This document shows positions 28,208-35,363 of a DNA stretch of 64,000 nucleotides, in pieces (position 1 is the first letter of the stretch; each line of letters begins with the position of its first letter). The DNA is taken from positions 186,001 through 250,000 of the forward strand of contig NZ_SMMA01000064.1 in assembly GCF_009711345.1 (NCBI RefSeq). Direction: 5' to 3'. A model generated the notes under the pieces. The model saw only the letters and a list, made by a program, of their open reading frames with translations. It searched no databases and had not been told where the DNA came from. Source of the DNA: Pseudovibrio flavus. Its GTDB lineage: Bacteria; Pseudomonadota; Alphaproteobacteria; Rhizobiales; Stappiaceae. The translations under genes and the position numbers were made by a program.

Positions 28208-28666
28208 TTATTCTTCAGAAGCAGCAGCAGCAGCTTTCGCTTCAGCAGCAGCAGCTTTCGCAGCAGCAGCAGCCACACGAGCTTCCTCGTTAAGGCGCTT
28301 TGCGCGAACATTGGTGTTTTCTGCGATACGTGCAGATTTACCGCGACGATCACGCAGGTAGTAAAGCTTCGCACGACGAACGCGACCGCGACGTACTACT
28401 TCCACACCTTCAACCATTGGGCTGAAAATTGGGAATACGCGCTCTACGCCTTCACCGTAAGAAATTTTACGAACTGTAAAGCTCTCGTTGATGCCACCGC
28501 CAGAACGTGCAATGCAAACGCCTTCGTATGCCTGTACACGGGTACGGGTACCTTCGGTAACACGTACGAGTACACGTACGGTATCACCTGGAGAGAATTC
28601 AGGAAGTTTGCGCTTCTCTTCGATGCGCGCCATTTCTTCCTTGTTGAGCTGCTCGATAATGTTCAT
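28208..28666 (-). CDS. rplS: 50S ribosomal protein L19
   Basis: L19 sits at the 30S-50S interface. The start is the ATG at 28666 ([11 protein letters not shown]), five residues inside the longest frame. The 152-residue product has the full L19 fold with [16 protein letters not shown] and [13 protein letters not shown]. After about residue 125 it carries an Ala/Lys/Glu tail encoded by imperfect GCA-rich repeats, which makes it longer than E. coli L19 (115 residues). It is the last gene of the ribosomal cluster, separated from trmD by about 200 bp. Confidence 0.96.
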   Translation of the reverse strand: MNIIEQLNKEEMARIEEKRKLPEFSPGDTVRVLVRVTEGTRTRVQAYEGVCIARSGGGINESFTVRKISYGEGVERVFPIFSPMVEGVEVVRRGRVRRAKLYYLRDRRGKSARIAENTNVRAKRLNEEARVAAAAAKAAAAEAKAAAAASEE

Positions 28667-28701
28667 AGCAGTTTTATCCATTTTGCAATTGATCAGAGCG
28701 T

Positions 28702-28722
28702 CCTCGCACGGTCCAGCCGAGG
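28702..28722 (-). promoter_or_regulatory. Hairpin in the rplS leader
   Basis: CCTCG (28718-28722 on the complementary strand) and CGAGG (28702-28706) form a 5-bp stem that can be lengthened by flanking GTCC/GGAC with a small bulge. It lies about 35-55 bases before the rplS start and could be a leader element. Weak call. Confidence 0.25.
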
Positions 28723-28873
28723 GGACGGATACATCAAACCTTCACTATACCGGGAAGTAAGAGTGGAATATGACCCCACGCCCGCATGAGCGATGAGATT
28801 CCAGACTCCGGTTGGCGCGGTAATAACTGTTTTTCCGCCCCTTGTCATGGAAAAATTTGCGAAAAAGCGCGAA

Positions 28874-29578
28874 TTAGCCCTTATCGCTGGCTTCATAAGC
28901 TTCCCATAAGTCCGGACGGCGCTCTTTGGTCAATTCCTTAGACTTTTCCAAGCGCCATTTATCAATCAGCTTGTGATTGCCGCTGGTCAAAACCTCAGGA
29001 ATTGTGCGCCCTTCGAATTCAATAGGTCGGGTGTAGTGAGGGTGCTCCAAAAGCCCGTTCTCAAAGCTTTCCGTATCACCACTTTCCTTATTTCCCATAA
29101 CCCCCGGAAGAAGCCGAACCACTGCATCCAGAACAATCGTCGCTGCCATCTCACCGCCGGAGAGGATGTAGTCACCAATGGAAACTTCCTGAAGATTGCG
29201 CGCTTCAATCACACGCTCATCAACGCCCTCGAAACGGCCGCAAACAATCACAACACCCGGACCATCAGCAAGTTCGCGAGCCATTTTCTGCGTCAGCGGC
29301 TTACCACGCGGGCTCATCAGCAAAACAGGACGCTCCTCGCCCTCTTCCACCACACCATCAATGGCCTTGGCAAGAATGTCAGCGCGTAGCACCATGCCTG
29401 CACCGCCGCCCGACGGCGTATCATCAACCGAGCGGTGCTTGTCGGTCGCATAGTCGCGAATGTTGCGCGCTTCGATCGACCAATCGCCCCGCTCCAACGC
29501 ACGGCCAGACAAACTCAAACCAAGGTTCGCAGGAAACATTTCCGGATAAAGGGTCAAGATGCTGGCGCGAAAAGGCAT
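28874..29578 (-). CDS. trmD: tRNA (guanine37-N1)-methyltransferase
   Basis: TrmD methylates G37 of tRNAs to prevent frameshifting. The ATG at 29578 ([16 protein letters not shown]) matches family starts; the longer frame adds 13 residues. The 234-residue SPOUT protein shows [13 protein letters not shown] near 55-67, the knot stretch [12 protein letters not shown] and [12 protein letters not shown], and [10 protein letters not shown]. It belongs to the rpsP-rimM-trmD-rplS group, but the divergent VanZ-like gene separates it from rimM here. Confidence 0.96.
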   Translation of the reverse strand: MPFRASILTLYPEMFPANLGLSLSGRALERGDWSIEARNIRDYATDKHRSVDDTPSGGGAGMVLRADILAKAIDGVVEEGEERPVLLMSPRGKPLTQKMARELADGPGVVIVCGRFEGVDERVIEARNLQEVSIGDYILSGGEMAATIVLDAVVRLLPGVMGNKESGDTESFENGLLEHPHYTRPIEFEGRTIPEVLTSGNHKLIDKWRLEKSKELTKERRPDLWEAYEASDKG

Positions 29579-29751
29579 TGTCTTCCTATTGAGTGATAGT
29601 GTTGTTAGCCCAGCCAATAGCGCAAATACGACAAAAACTCACGCTGAAATGACAAAATTTCCATTTATCTTAAGGTTGTAAAAGTAACGTTGGGATTTCA
29701 TTAAGATATCATCCTTTACCTTTACGGATAATCACAGACTGGGAACTCTCA

Positions 29752-30198
29752 ATGCTGCGCTTATTCAACCACTTGGACCTTGGATGGAAAAACCTGTTTG
29801 CCCTTGTTGCATGCGGGCTTTTTGGGCTTTGCTTCGGTCTGGTGTTTAAGCTCGGCCTCGACCATCCCTACGACAAGATGGTTCATATCGCTTATTTCGT
29901 TACCGTAACGATTGTTTTCACGCGCATTCTCAAGGGGCGATATGTGTTCGCCTCTCTTGCTGCGATTTGTCTAGGAATTGCCGGTGAAGTTGCCCAGTCG
30001 CACACCGGTGTGCGCTTCGGCTCCTTGGGCGATCTGCTGGCTAACACGTTCGGAATTGTTGCCGCTGCTGCTCTATATGCTTTGGTGAAATCTGAAACAC
30101 GCATAGCCAAGAGAGACTATGGAACCCACGCAGCCGCAATTGAGCCGCTGCACCAACCTGCAGCGACACCAGCGCGTATTCATCTCATGAAAAAATAG
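29752..30198 (+). CDS. VanZ-like small membrane protein
   Basis: The 148-residue protein has about four hydrophobic segments (18-36, 46-62, 65-80, 100-115) and the VanZ-type pattern DKMVHIAYF followed by GEVAQSHTGVRFGSLGDLLANTFG. VanZ confers low-level teicoplanin resistance in enterococci, but most family members have no known role. A GGGAA site precedes the ATG. The gene lies on the plus strand, end to end with rimM, splitting a normally contiguous leftward operon. The polar tail after 125 is not conserved in VanZ. Confidence 0.78.
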   Translation: MLRLFNHLDLGWKNLFALVACGLFGLCFGLVFKLGLDHPYDKMVHIAYFVTVTIVFTRILKGRYVFASLAAICLGIAGEVAQSHTGVRFGSLGDLLANTFGIVAAAALYALVKSETRIAKRDYGTHAAAIEPLHQPAATPARIHLMKK

Positions 30199-30744
30199 CT
30201 ATTCGCTATCCGGTTCTTTTTCGCCAGCTTCAAAGAAGCCGATTGGCGGAATAACAGTGACTGTACCTTCTTCAAGGTTGATCACTGGCACCACTTCCTT
30301 GGTGAAAGGGAAATAAATGGTGCTACCGGTTGCTGGCGCGACTTCCAGCAAATCACCTGCTCCGAAATTGACAACAGCTACAACGCGTCCATGACGGTCG
30401 CCGCTTTCGCCATAAACAGGCAGGCCAATGAGGTCGGTGTGATAAAACTCGTCTTCATCCTCGGTTTCAGGCAGTTTGTCCCGAGTGATGTAAAGTTTGG
30501 TGCCGTTAAGTGCCTCAGCTGCGTTGCGATCATTAATTCCTTCGAATTTTGTCACAACCACGGTCTTTTGGACGCGTGCGCGGGTCACTTTGAATTTGCG
30601 GCTACCATCGACGGTAACAAGCCGTCCATAGTCGGTGAAGGAGAGCGGGTCATCGCCGTATGGCTTGACCCGCACCTCACCCCGAATGCCGTGGGCAGCC
30701 CCAATCTGCGCCATCAAGATTAGATCTTCTGGTTTGCTCGCCAT
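30199..30744 (-). CDS. rimM: 16S rRNA processing protein RimM
   Basis: RimM binds S19 in the 30S head and aids 16S rRNA maturation. The 181-residue protein has the N-terminal IGAAHGIRGEVRVKPYGDDP stretch and the C-terminal PRC-barrel part with TDLIGLPVYGESGDRHGRVVAV. It is 34 bp downstream of rpsP. Its stop is immediately adjacent to the stop of the convergent VanZ-like gene with no room for a dedicated terminator. Confidence 0.95.
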   Translation of the reverse strand: MASKPEDLILMAQIGAAHGIRGEVRVKPYGDDPLSFTDYGRLVTVDGSRKFKVTRARVQKTVVVTKFEGINDRNAAEALNGTKLYITRDKLPETEDEDEFYHTDLIGLPVYGESGDRHGRVVAVVNFGAGDLLEVAPATGSTIYFPFTKEVVPVINLEEGTVTVIPPIGFFEAGEKEPDSE

Positions 30745-30778
30745 TTCAGCGCCTCATGCAGATTGGAGTTCCAAGCAA

Positions 30779-31165
30779 TTATTCGGAAGCTTCAGCAGCA
30801 GCAGCTTCTTCAGCAGCAGCTTTTGCTTCTGCTTCTTTAGCCAGCTTCTCGTCAAGGCGTTCCTGAGCCTTTTTGCCGAGCTGAGCTTTGGTAGGGTTGT
30901 TGCGTGGCTCACGCTTCAGCAGGCCAGCTGCATCGAGGAAGCGGTGTACGCGGTCGGTTGGCTGTGCGCCGTTGTCAAGCCAATGCTTGATGCGGTCTTC
31001 GTTCAGCTCAACGCGCTTTTCGTCGCCTTTTGGCAGCATTGGGTTGTAGCGGCCAACGATTTCGAGGAAGCGACCGTCGCGTGGGGAGCGAACGTCAGCA
31101 ATTACGATGCGGTAGAATGGGCGCTTTTTCGCACCACCGCGAGCGAGGCGGATTTTAGTAGCCAT
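30779..31165 (-). CDS. rpsP: 30S ribosomal protein S16
   Basis: S16 helps assemble the 30S body. The ATG at 31165 ([21 protein letters not shown]) with AGGAG upstream is the family start; the longer frame is spurious. Of 128 residues, the first 80 are the S16 fold and the rest is an Ala/Glu/Lys tail similar in composition to the one on L19 in the same cluster. It overlaps nothing and follows the chorismate mutase gene closely. Confidence 0.96.
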   Translation of the reverse strand: MATKIRLARGGAKKRPFYRIVIADVRSPRDGRFLEIVGRYNPMLPKGDEKRVELNEDRIKHWLDNGAQPTDRVHRFLDAAGLLKREPRNNPTKAQLGKKAQERLDEKLAKEAEAKAAAEEAAAAEASE

Positions 31166-31181
31166 TTTTATTCTCCTAAAT

Positions 31182-31499
31182 TCAGTCGCTGCTTCGGTCT
31201 GCAGCAATGGCTTCGTGATGCCGGATAACCTCTTTCACGATGAAGTTGAGGAATTTCTCGGCAAAATCAGGGTCCAGATTTGCGTCGACTGCCAACTGGC
31301 GAAGACGCTCGATCTGAGATTTCTCTCGGGCAGGGTCAGCTGGAGGAAGAGCATATTCAGCCTTTAATTTACCGACTGCTTGTGTGCAACGAAATCGCTC
31401 TGCAAGCATGTGAACCAAAGCGGCATCAATGTTATCGATGCTGGAGCGCAGACTTCCAAGGATTTCCTGCGCTTGCGCGGTTTTGTCGGTATCGGCCAA
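31182..31499 (-). CDS. Chorismate mutase (AroQ type)
   Basis: The enzyme rearranges chorismate to prephenate for phenylalanine and tyrosine. The 105-residue all-helical protein has the AroQ pattern of [20 protein letters not shown] (helix 1) with a conserved Arg, then [25 protein letters not shown] and a C-terminal helix with [16 protein letters not shown]. The start is TTG, one base after the ffh stop. A chorismate mutase between ffh and rpsP is a conserved Hyphomicrobiales arrangement. Confidence 0.9.
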   Translation of the reverse strand: MADTDKTAQAQEILGSLRSSIDNIDAALVHMLAERFRCTQAVGKLKAEYALPPADPAREKSQIERLRQLAVDANLDPDFAEKFLNFIVKEVIRHHEAIAADRSSD

Positions 31500-31500
31500 T

Positions 31501-33054
31501 TTACTTCTTCCCTTTGCCTAGTCCTGGCAAGCCAGAACCGCCCCCAAGTCCGGGCAGTTTTGGTCCGCCAAGTCCTGGCAAACCACCGGGTAGCCCAGTG
31601 CCCGGTAAACCTTTTGGTAGCTCCATGCCGCCTGGCATCTGGCCAGCTTTAGCCATCTGCTCAAGCGCTTTAGGGTCGATGTTTGGCATACCACCCATGC
31701 CCGGCATTCCGCCGCCCATCGCGCCCATCATTTTGCTGAGCATGCCTTTGCCCTTGCCTTTGGTCATAGCCTTCATCATATCGGCCATCTGGCGGTGCAT
31801 CTTCAGAAGCTTGTTCACTTCTGCGACCTCGACACCAGAACCGGCAGCAATACGCTTTTTACGGCTCGCCTTCAGCAATTCAGGCTTTTCACGCTCCACT
31901 TTGGTCATGGAGTTGATGATAGCGACCTGACGTTTGAACATGGAATCATCCAGGTTCGCCGCCTCGATCTGCTTCTTCATCTTGCCAACACCTGGAAGCA
32001 TGCCCATCATGCCGGACATACCACCCATCTTCTCCATCTGGCCAAGCTGGTCCTTAAGATCGTTCAGGTCGAAGTGACCCTTCTGCATCTTCTTGGCCAT
32101 CTGCGCAGCTTTTTCCGCGTCGATTGCCTCGGCAGCTTTCTCAACCAGAGAAACGATGTCGCCCATACCCAGAATGCGGTCTGCAATCCGCTTCGGGTAG
32201 AAATCTTCAAGCTCGTCCGCCTTTTCACCGGTACCGATGAGTTTGATCGGCTTGCCGGTAACTGCGCGCATGGAAAGCGCTGCACCGCCGCGACCATCAC
32301 CATCCATACGAGTGAGCATGATACCGGTGATACCGACACGCTCATCGAAGTTCTGGGCAAGGTTCACAGCGTCCTGACCAGTCAGGGCGTCGGCAACAAG
32401 CAGGATCTCGTGCGGATTGGCTTCACGCTTGATGTCTGCCATCTCGACCATGAGAGGCTCATCAATGTGCGTACGGCCAGCCGTATCGAGAATAACAACG
32501 TCAAAACCGCCCAGTTTCGCAGCAGTCATTGCACGCTTTGCAATGTCGACAGGCTGCTGGCCGGCAACGATAGGCAGGGTCTCGATCTCGTTCTGCTCAC
32601 CCAGAACCTTCAACTGCTCCTGAGCAGCCGGACGGCGGGTGTCGAGAGAGGCCATCAATACCTTACGCTTGTCGCGACGGGTCAGGCGGCGGGCGATCTT
32701 TGCAGTAGCGGTGGTTTTACCCGCACCCTGCAGACCAACCATCATAATGCATACTGGCGCTGGCGCGTTCAGGTCGATTGGATCGCCTTCACTACCGAGC
32801 ATTTCCACCAGCTGGTCATGAACGATCTTAACGACCATCTGACCCGGCTTGATGGATTTAACAACCTCGGCACCAACAGCGCGGTGACGCACCTTGTCAG
32901 TGAACGAACGCACAATCGGCAACGCCACATCGGCCTCAATGAGCGCGCGACGAACTTCGCGCAGCGCTTCATTAACATCGGATTCCGATAGGGCACCACG
33001 CTTGGTGAGCTTATCGAGAATGCCGCCAAGGCGATCTGACAGATTATCGAACAT
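31501..33054 (-). CDS. ffh: Signal recognition particle protein Ffh
   Basis: Ffh is the GTPase of the SRP that delivers nascent membrane proteins to FtsY. The 517-residue protein has an N domain, the G domain with GLQGAGKTT (107-115), DTAGR near 189 and TRMDGD near 247, then the Met-rich M domain. The C-terminal 65 residues are a Gly/Met/Pro/Leu low-complexity tail. It heads the chain ffh-aroQ-rpsP-rimM. A small-RNA-like unit ends about 140 bp upstream. Confidence 0.97.
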   Translation of the reverse strand: MFDNLSDRLGGILDKLTKRGALSESDVNEALREVRRALIEADVALPIVRSFTDKVRHRAVGAEVVKSIKPGQMVVKIVHDQLVEMLGSEGDPIDLNAPAPVCIMMVGLQGAGKTTATAKIARRLTRRDKRKVLMASLDTRRPAAQEQLKVLGEQNEIETLPIVAGQQPVDIAKRAMTAAKLGGFDVVILDTAGRTHIDEPLMVEMADIKREANPHEILLVADALTGQDAVNLAQNFDERVGITGIMLTRMDGDGRGGAALSMRAVTGKPIKLIGTGEKADELEDFYPKRIADRILGMGDIVSLVEKAAEAIDAEKAAQMAKKMQKGHFDLNDLKDQLGQMEKMGGMSGMMGMLPGVGKMKKQIEAANLDDSMFKRQVAIINSMTKVEREKPELLKASRKKRIAAGSGVEVAEVNKLLKMHRQMADMMKAMTKGKGKGMLSKMMGAMGGGMPGMGGMPNIDPKALEQMAKAGQMPGGMELPKGLPGTGLPGGLPGLGGPKLPGLGGGSGLPGLGKGKK

Positions 33055-33196
33055 AGCGTTCCTTCATCAAAATTAGTGTTTCTGAAAGTGAGATGGTCCC
33101 GCATCTTAGTGTATTCAATGCAAACCATCAGCAGGAAAGTCCCCAAAACACTGCTTTTTGCCTATTTTACTCGCCGGTTAAGCGATTAAACATAGC

Positions 33197-33305
33197 AAAA
33201 AAGCACCCGAGGGCGCATCGCGCTGTCGGGTGTTGACCTCTGGGCTCTCTTTATACCTTTTCGGGTCCCAGTCAGTGGCTCGGTTACAAACCTTTCCAGA
33301 ATTGG
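33197..33305 (-). ncRNA. Candidate small RNA upstream of ffh
   Basis: On the leftward strand a promoter-like TTGACT (33339-33334) and TTAAAT (33317-33312) predict a start near 33305. The 109-base transcript would hold a GGTT/AACC hairpin (33282-33292), a CTGGG/CCCAG stem (33240-33271) and an intrinsic terminator with a 7-bp stem (33204-33210 with 33226-33232), an inner GCGC/GCGC pair and a T-run at 33202-33197. No open frame fits. It lacks the GGAAGCA loop of 4.5S SRP RNA. I infer a sRNA; Rfam may already hold an ffh-linked alphaproteobacterial RNA. Confidence 0.55.
33204..33232 (-). terminator. Intrinsic terminator of the candidate small RNA
   Basis: CACCCGA (minus strand 33232-33226) pairs with TCGGGTG (33210-33204), with an inner GCGC stem, and T6 follows at 33202-33197. 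No protein gene lies upstream on this strand, which is why a separate transcript is proposed. Confidence 0.75.
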
Positions 33306-33311
33306 CTTGGG

Positions 33312-33339
33312 ATTTAAGGGGAATGTCGACGGGAGTCAA
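33312..33339 (-). promoter_or_regulatory. Promoter of the candidate small RNA
   Basis: TTGACT and TTAAAT (or TAAATC) are 16-17 bp apart on the leftward strand, one of the better sigma-70 matches in the window. It lies within the 393-bp gap between ffh and the alpha/beta hydrolase gene. Confidence 0.5.
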
Positions 33340-33447
33340 GTATTTTCCCCCCATTTTCGGCCGTTTGTCTGTACACCCCCAAACCTCGGGTTCTTGTAAT
33401 GAACAGGAAATCCCCTAGTGTTTGTGCAAGATGTGGAGGAACGGCTT

Positions 33448-34440
33448 ATGCGGGCAGCGCTTAAGGTATTGATTGTTATAGTTCTGGTGCTGACTGGCAT
33501 CTACTTTTTCGGTCCAAGAGCCTCAGATGACACACAAATCAGTTTTAAGCCTTCGCAAATCGGTGAGAATGTCGATGAATACCTTGCCGAGCGCGAGAGC
33601 CAATACGATGACATCCGCTCCGGACTGGCAAAGCAAGTCATCTGGAACGATCCTCAAACCAAGCAGAAGACACCCTATTCCATCGTTTACCTGCACGGGT
33701 TTTCAGCCAGCAAATGCGAGATCCGTCCTGTTCCCGATAATATTGCTGACGCGATGGGGGCCAATCTCTTCTATACCCGCTTAAAAGGGCATGCGCGTAC
33801 CAGCGAGGCAATGGGAGAAGCGACCCTGCCCCTTTGGCTCGACGATCTGGCTGAAGCTCTGGAGATCGGCAAACGCATCGGCGAGAAAACGATTGTCATC
33901 AGCACCTCCACAGGCTCAACTTTGGCAAGCTTTGCATTGCTTACAGATCAATATCCGGAATTGAAGGAGAATCTCGAAGCTGTGGTAATGGTCTCGCCCA
34001 ACTTCGGACCAAACGCGTTTGGCGCGTTCTTGTTAGCTGCCCCTTATGCCAAAGAGTATGTCCCGCTCATCCTTGGAAAGACCTATGGAGACGATGCCGG
34101 AGCTTCTCCTGAGCGAAAGCACTGCTGGACGATGGTTTACCCCTCCACGGCTCTCGTACCCATGGCGGCAAGTGTTGATGCAGTTTCCCGTCTAAACGCG
34201 GAGAAAAACACGGTTCCGAGCTTGTTTTTCGTGAGTGAAAAAGATCAGACGGTTGATCCAGCCAAAACCCATGCGTTTTACGATCAGCTGGGCGGAAGCA
34301 AAGAATGGATCGATGTCGAAAGATCCGGCGATCCAAACTTTCATATCAACGCTGGTGCGGTAGTGAGCCCGATGAATGACAAATTCTTCACCGACACCAT
34401 TTTGGACTGGCTTCAAGGACAAGGGCTTTTCAAACCGTAA
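33448..34440 (+). CDS. Membrane-anchored alpha/beta hydrolase
   Basis: The ATG at 33448 has GGAGG eight bases upstream; a GTG at 33418 in the same frame overlaps that site. The 330-residue protein has an N-terminal membrane helix (about 5-21) and an alpha/beta-hydrolase domain with the YLHGFSASKCE oxyanion segment near 80-90, a candidate nucleophile in STSTGST near 152-158, an Asp in SEKDQTVDP near 272-280 and a His in NFHINAG near 305. The nucleophile elbow is not the standard GxSxG. Substrate unknown. It is monocistronic. Confidence 0.75.
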   Translation: MRAALKVLIVIVLVLTGIYFFGPRASDDTQISFKPSQIGENVDEYLAERESQYDDIRSGLAKQVIWNDPQTKQKTPYSIVYLHGFSASKCEIRPVPDNIADAMGANLFYTRLKGHARTSEAMGEATLPLWLDDLAEALEIGKRIGEKTIVISTSTGSTLASFALLTDQYPELKENLEAVVMVSPNFGPNAFGAFLLAAPYAKEYVPLILGKTYGDDAGASPERKHCWTMVYPSTALVPMAASVDAVSRLNAEKNTVPSLFFVSEKDQTVDPAKTHAFYDQLGGSKEWIDVERSGDPNFHINAGAVVSPMNDKFFTDTILDWLQGQGLFKP

Positions 34441-34462
34441 CCAGACGTTTCAAAGCCCTTGT
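34419..34462. terminator. Hairpin between convergent genes
   Basis: ACAAGGGCTTT (34419-34429) pairs with AAAGCCCTTGT (34452-34462). The 11-bp stem spans the hydrolase stop codon and is followed by a mildly T-rich stretch. It probably ends both convergent transcripts. Confidence 0.6.
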
Positions 34463-34474
34463 TGCTGTTTAATC

Positions 34475-35149
34475 CTAGGAATAGTCGCGCTCACCAAAGA
34501 TCGCAGAACCAACGCGCACATGGGTCGCGCCGTGCTGTACAGCAATCGGGAAGTCGGCAGACATGCCCATCGAAAGCTGAGAGAGACCGTTACGGCGTGC
34601 GATCTTTTCCAATAGCGCGAAATGCATGCCCGGCGCTTCATCAACCGGTGGAATGCACATCAAGCCTTCGATGCTCAAACCAAGCTCGTCACGGCACAGT
34701 GCGATAAATGCATCTGCATCCTTTGGCATGATGCCAGCTTTTTGAGGTTCTTCCCCGGTATTCACCTGAATAAACAGCTTTGGGTTTTTGCCCTGTTTAT
34801 CCATCTCAACCTTAAGGGTTCTTGCGATTTTTTCGCGGTCGACACTGTGAATAACATCGAACGTTTCCACAGCCTCTTTGGATTTATTGGACTGAAGTGG
34901 GCCAATGAGATGTAGCTCAACACCCGGATAATCCGCCTTGAGCTCCGGCCACTTGCCCCGTGCTTCCTGCACTTTGTTTTCGCCAAATACGCGCTGTCCA
35001 GCTTCCAGAACCGGACGGATTTCTGGCGCATCAAAGGTCTTGGAAACCGCAATAAGTGTCACAGGGCCAGTCTTGCGCATATAGTCTTTCTCTACGCGCG
35101 CGATTTCACTTTTAATGTCCGCCAAACGTTTTGCGGCACCCTCGCTCAT
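34475..35149 (-). CDS. YggS/PROSC-family PLP-binding protein
   Basis: YggS/PLPBP proteins bind pyridoxal phosphate and keep cellular PLP balanced; they have no known catalysis. The 224-residue product has the PLP lysine in LIAVSKTF (Lys37), the HLIGPLQSNKS motif near 80-90, VDREK near 104 and the C-terminal SMGMSADFPIAVQHGATHVRVGSAIFG. I chose the ATG at 35149. It is divergent from leuS. Confidence 0.92.
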   Translation of the reverse strand: MSEGAAKRLADIKSEIARVEKDYMRKTGPVTLIAVSKTFDAPEIRPVLEAGQRVFGENKVQEARGKWPELKADYPGVELHLIGPLQSNKSKEAVETFDVIHSVDREKIARTLKVEMDKQGKNPKLFIQVNTGEEPQKAGIMPKDADAFIALCRDELGLSIEGLMCIPPVDEAPGMHFALLEKIARRNGLSQLSMGMSADFPIAVQHGATHVRVGSAIFGERDYS

Positions 35150-35363
35150 TGTCGTCTCCACACTTGAAAAAATCGAAACTATTTGGCCGAAAATGGCCTC
35201 AATATCCTGCTTATTGCTCTCTTACTGCCTTCTGCGTCATTTGTCGCTGGCAAATTATGCATTTTGCTCGTCTTGAAGGTTGACCGCGCCTCTGATTTCT
35301 GGTGACAGTCCTGCAAACGAATTTATTCCCTTTTGGGAACTCCAAAATAAAACGGCGGAACGA

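Noticed and set aside
28693-28896. 67-codon frame between trmD and rplS
   Set aside because: It overlaps the trmD end, lacks a ribosome-binding site and looks unlike any family.
31795-32991. 398-codon frame antisense to ffh
   Set aside because: Shadow of the Ffh gene with His/Leu-rich nonsense translation.
33197-33305. The ffh-upstream RNA as 4.5S SRP RNA
   Set aside because: The conserved GGAAGCA-type apical loop and long near-continuous hairpin of SRP RNA are absent.
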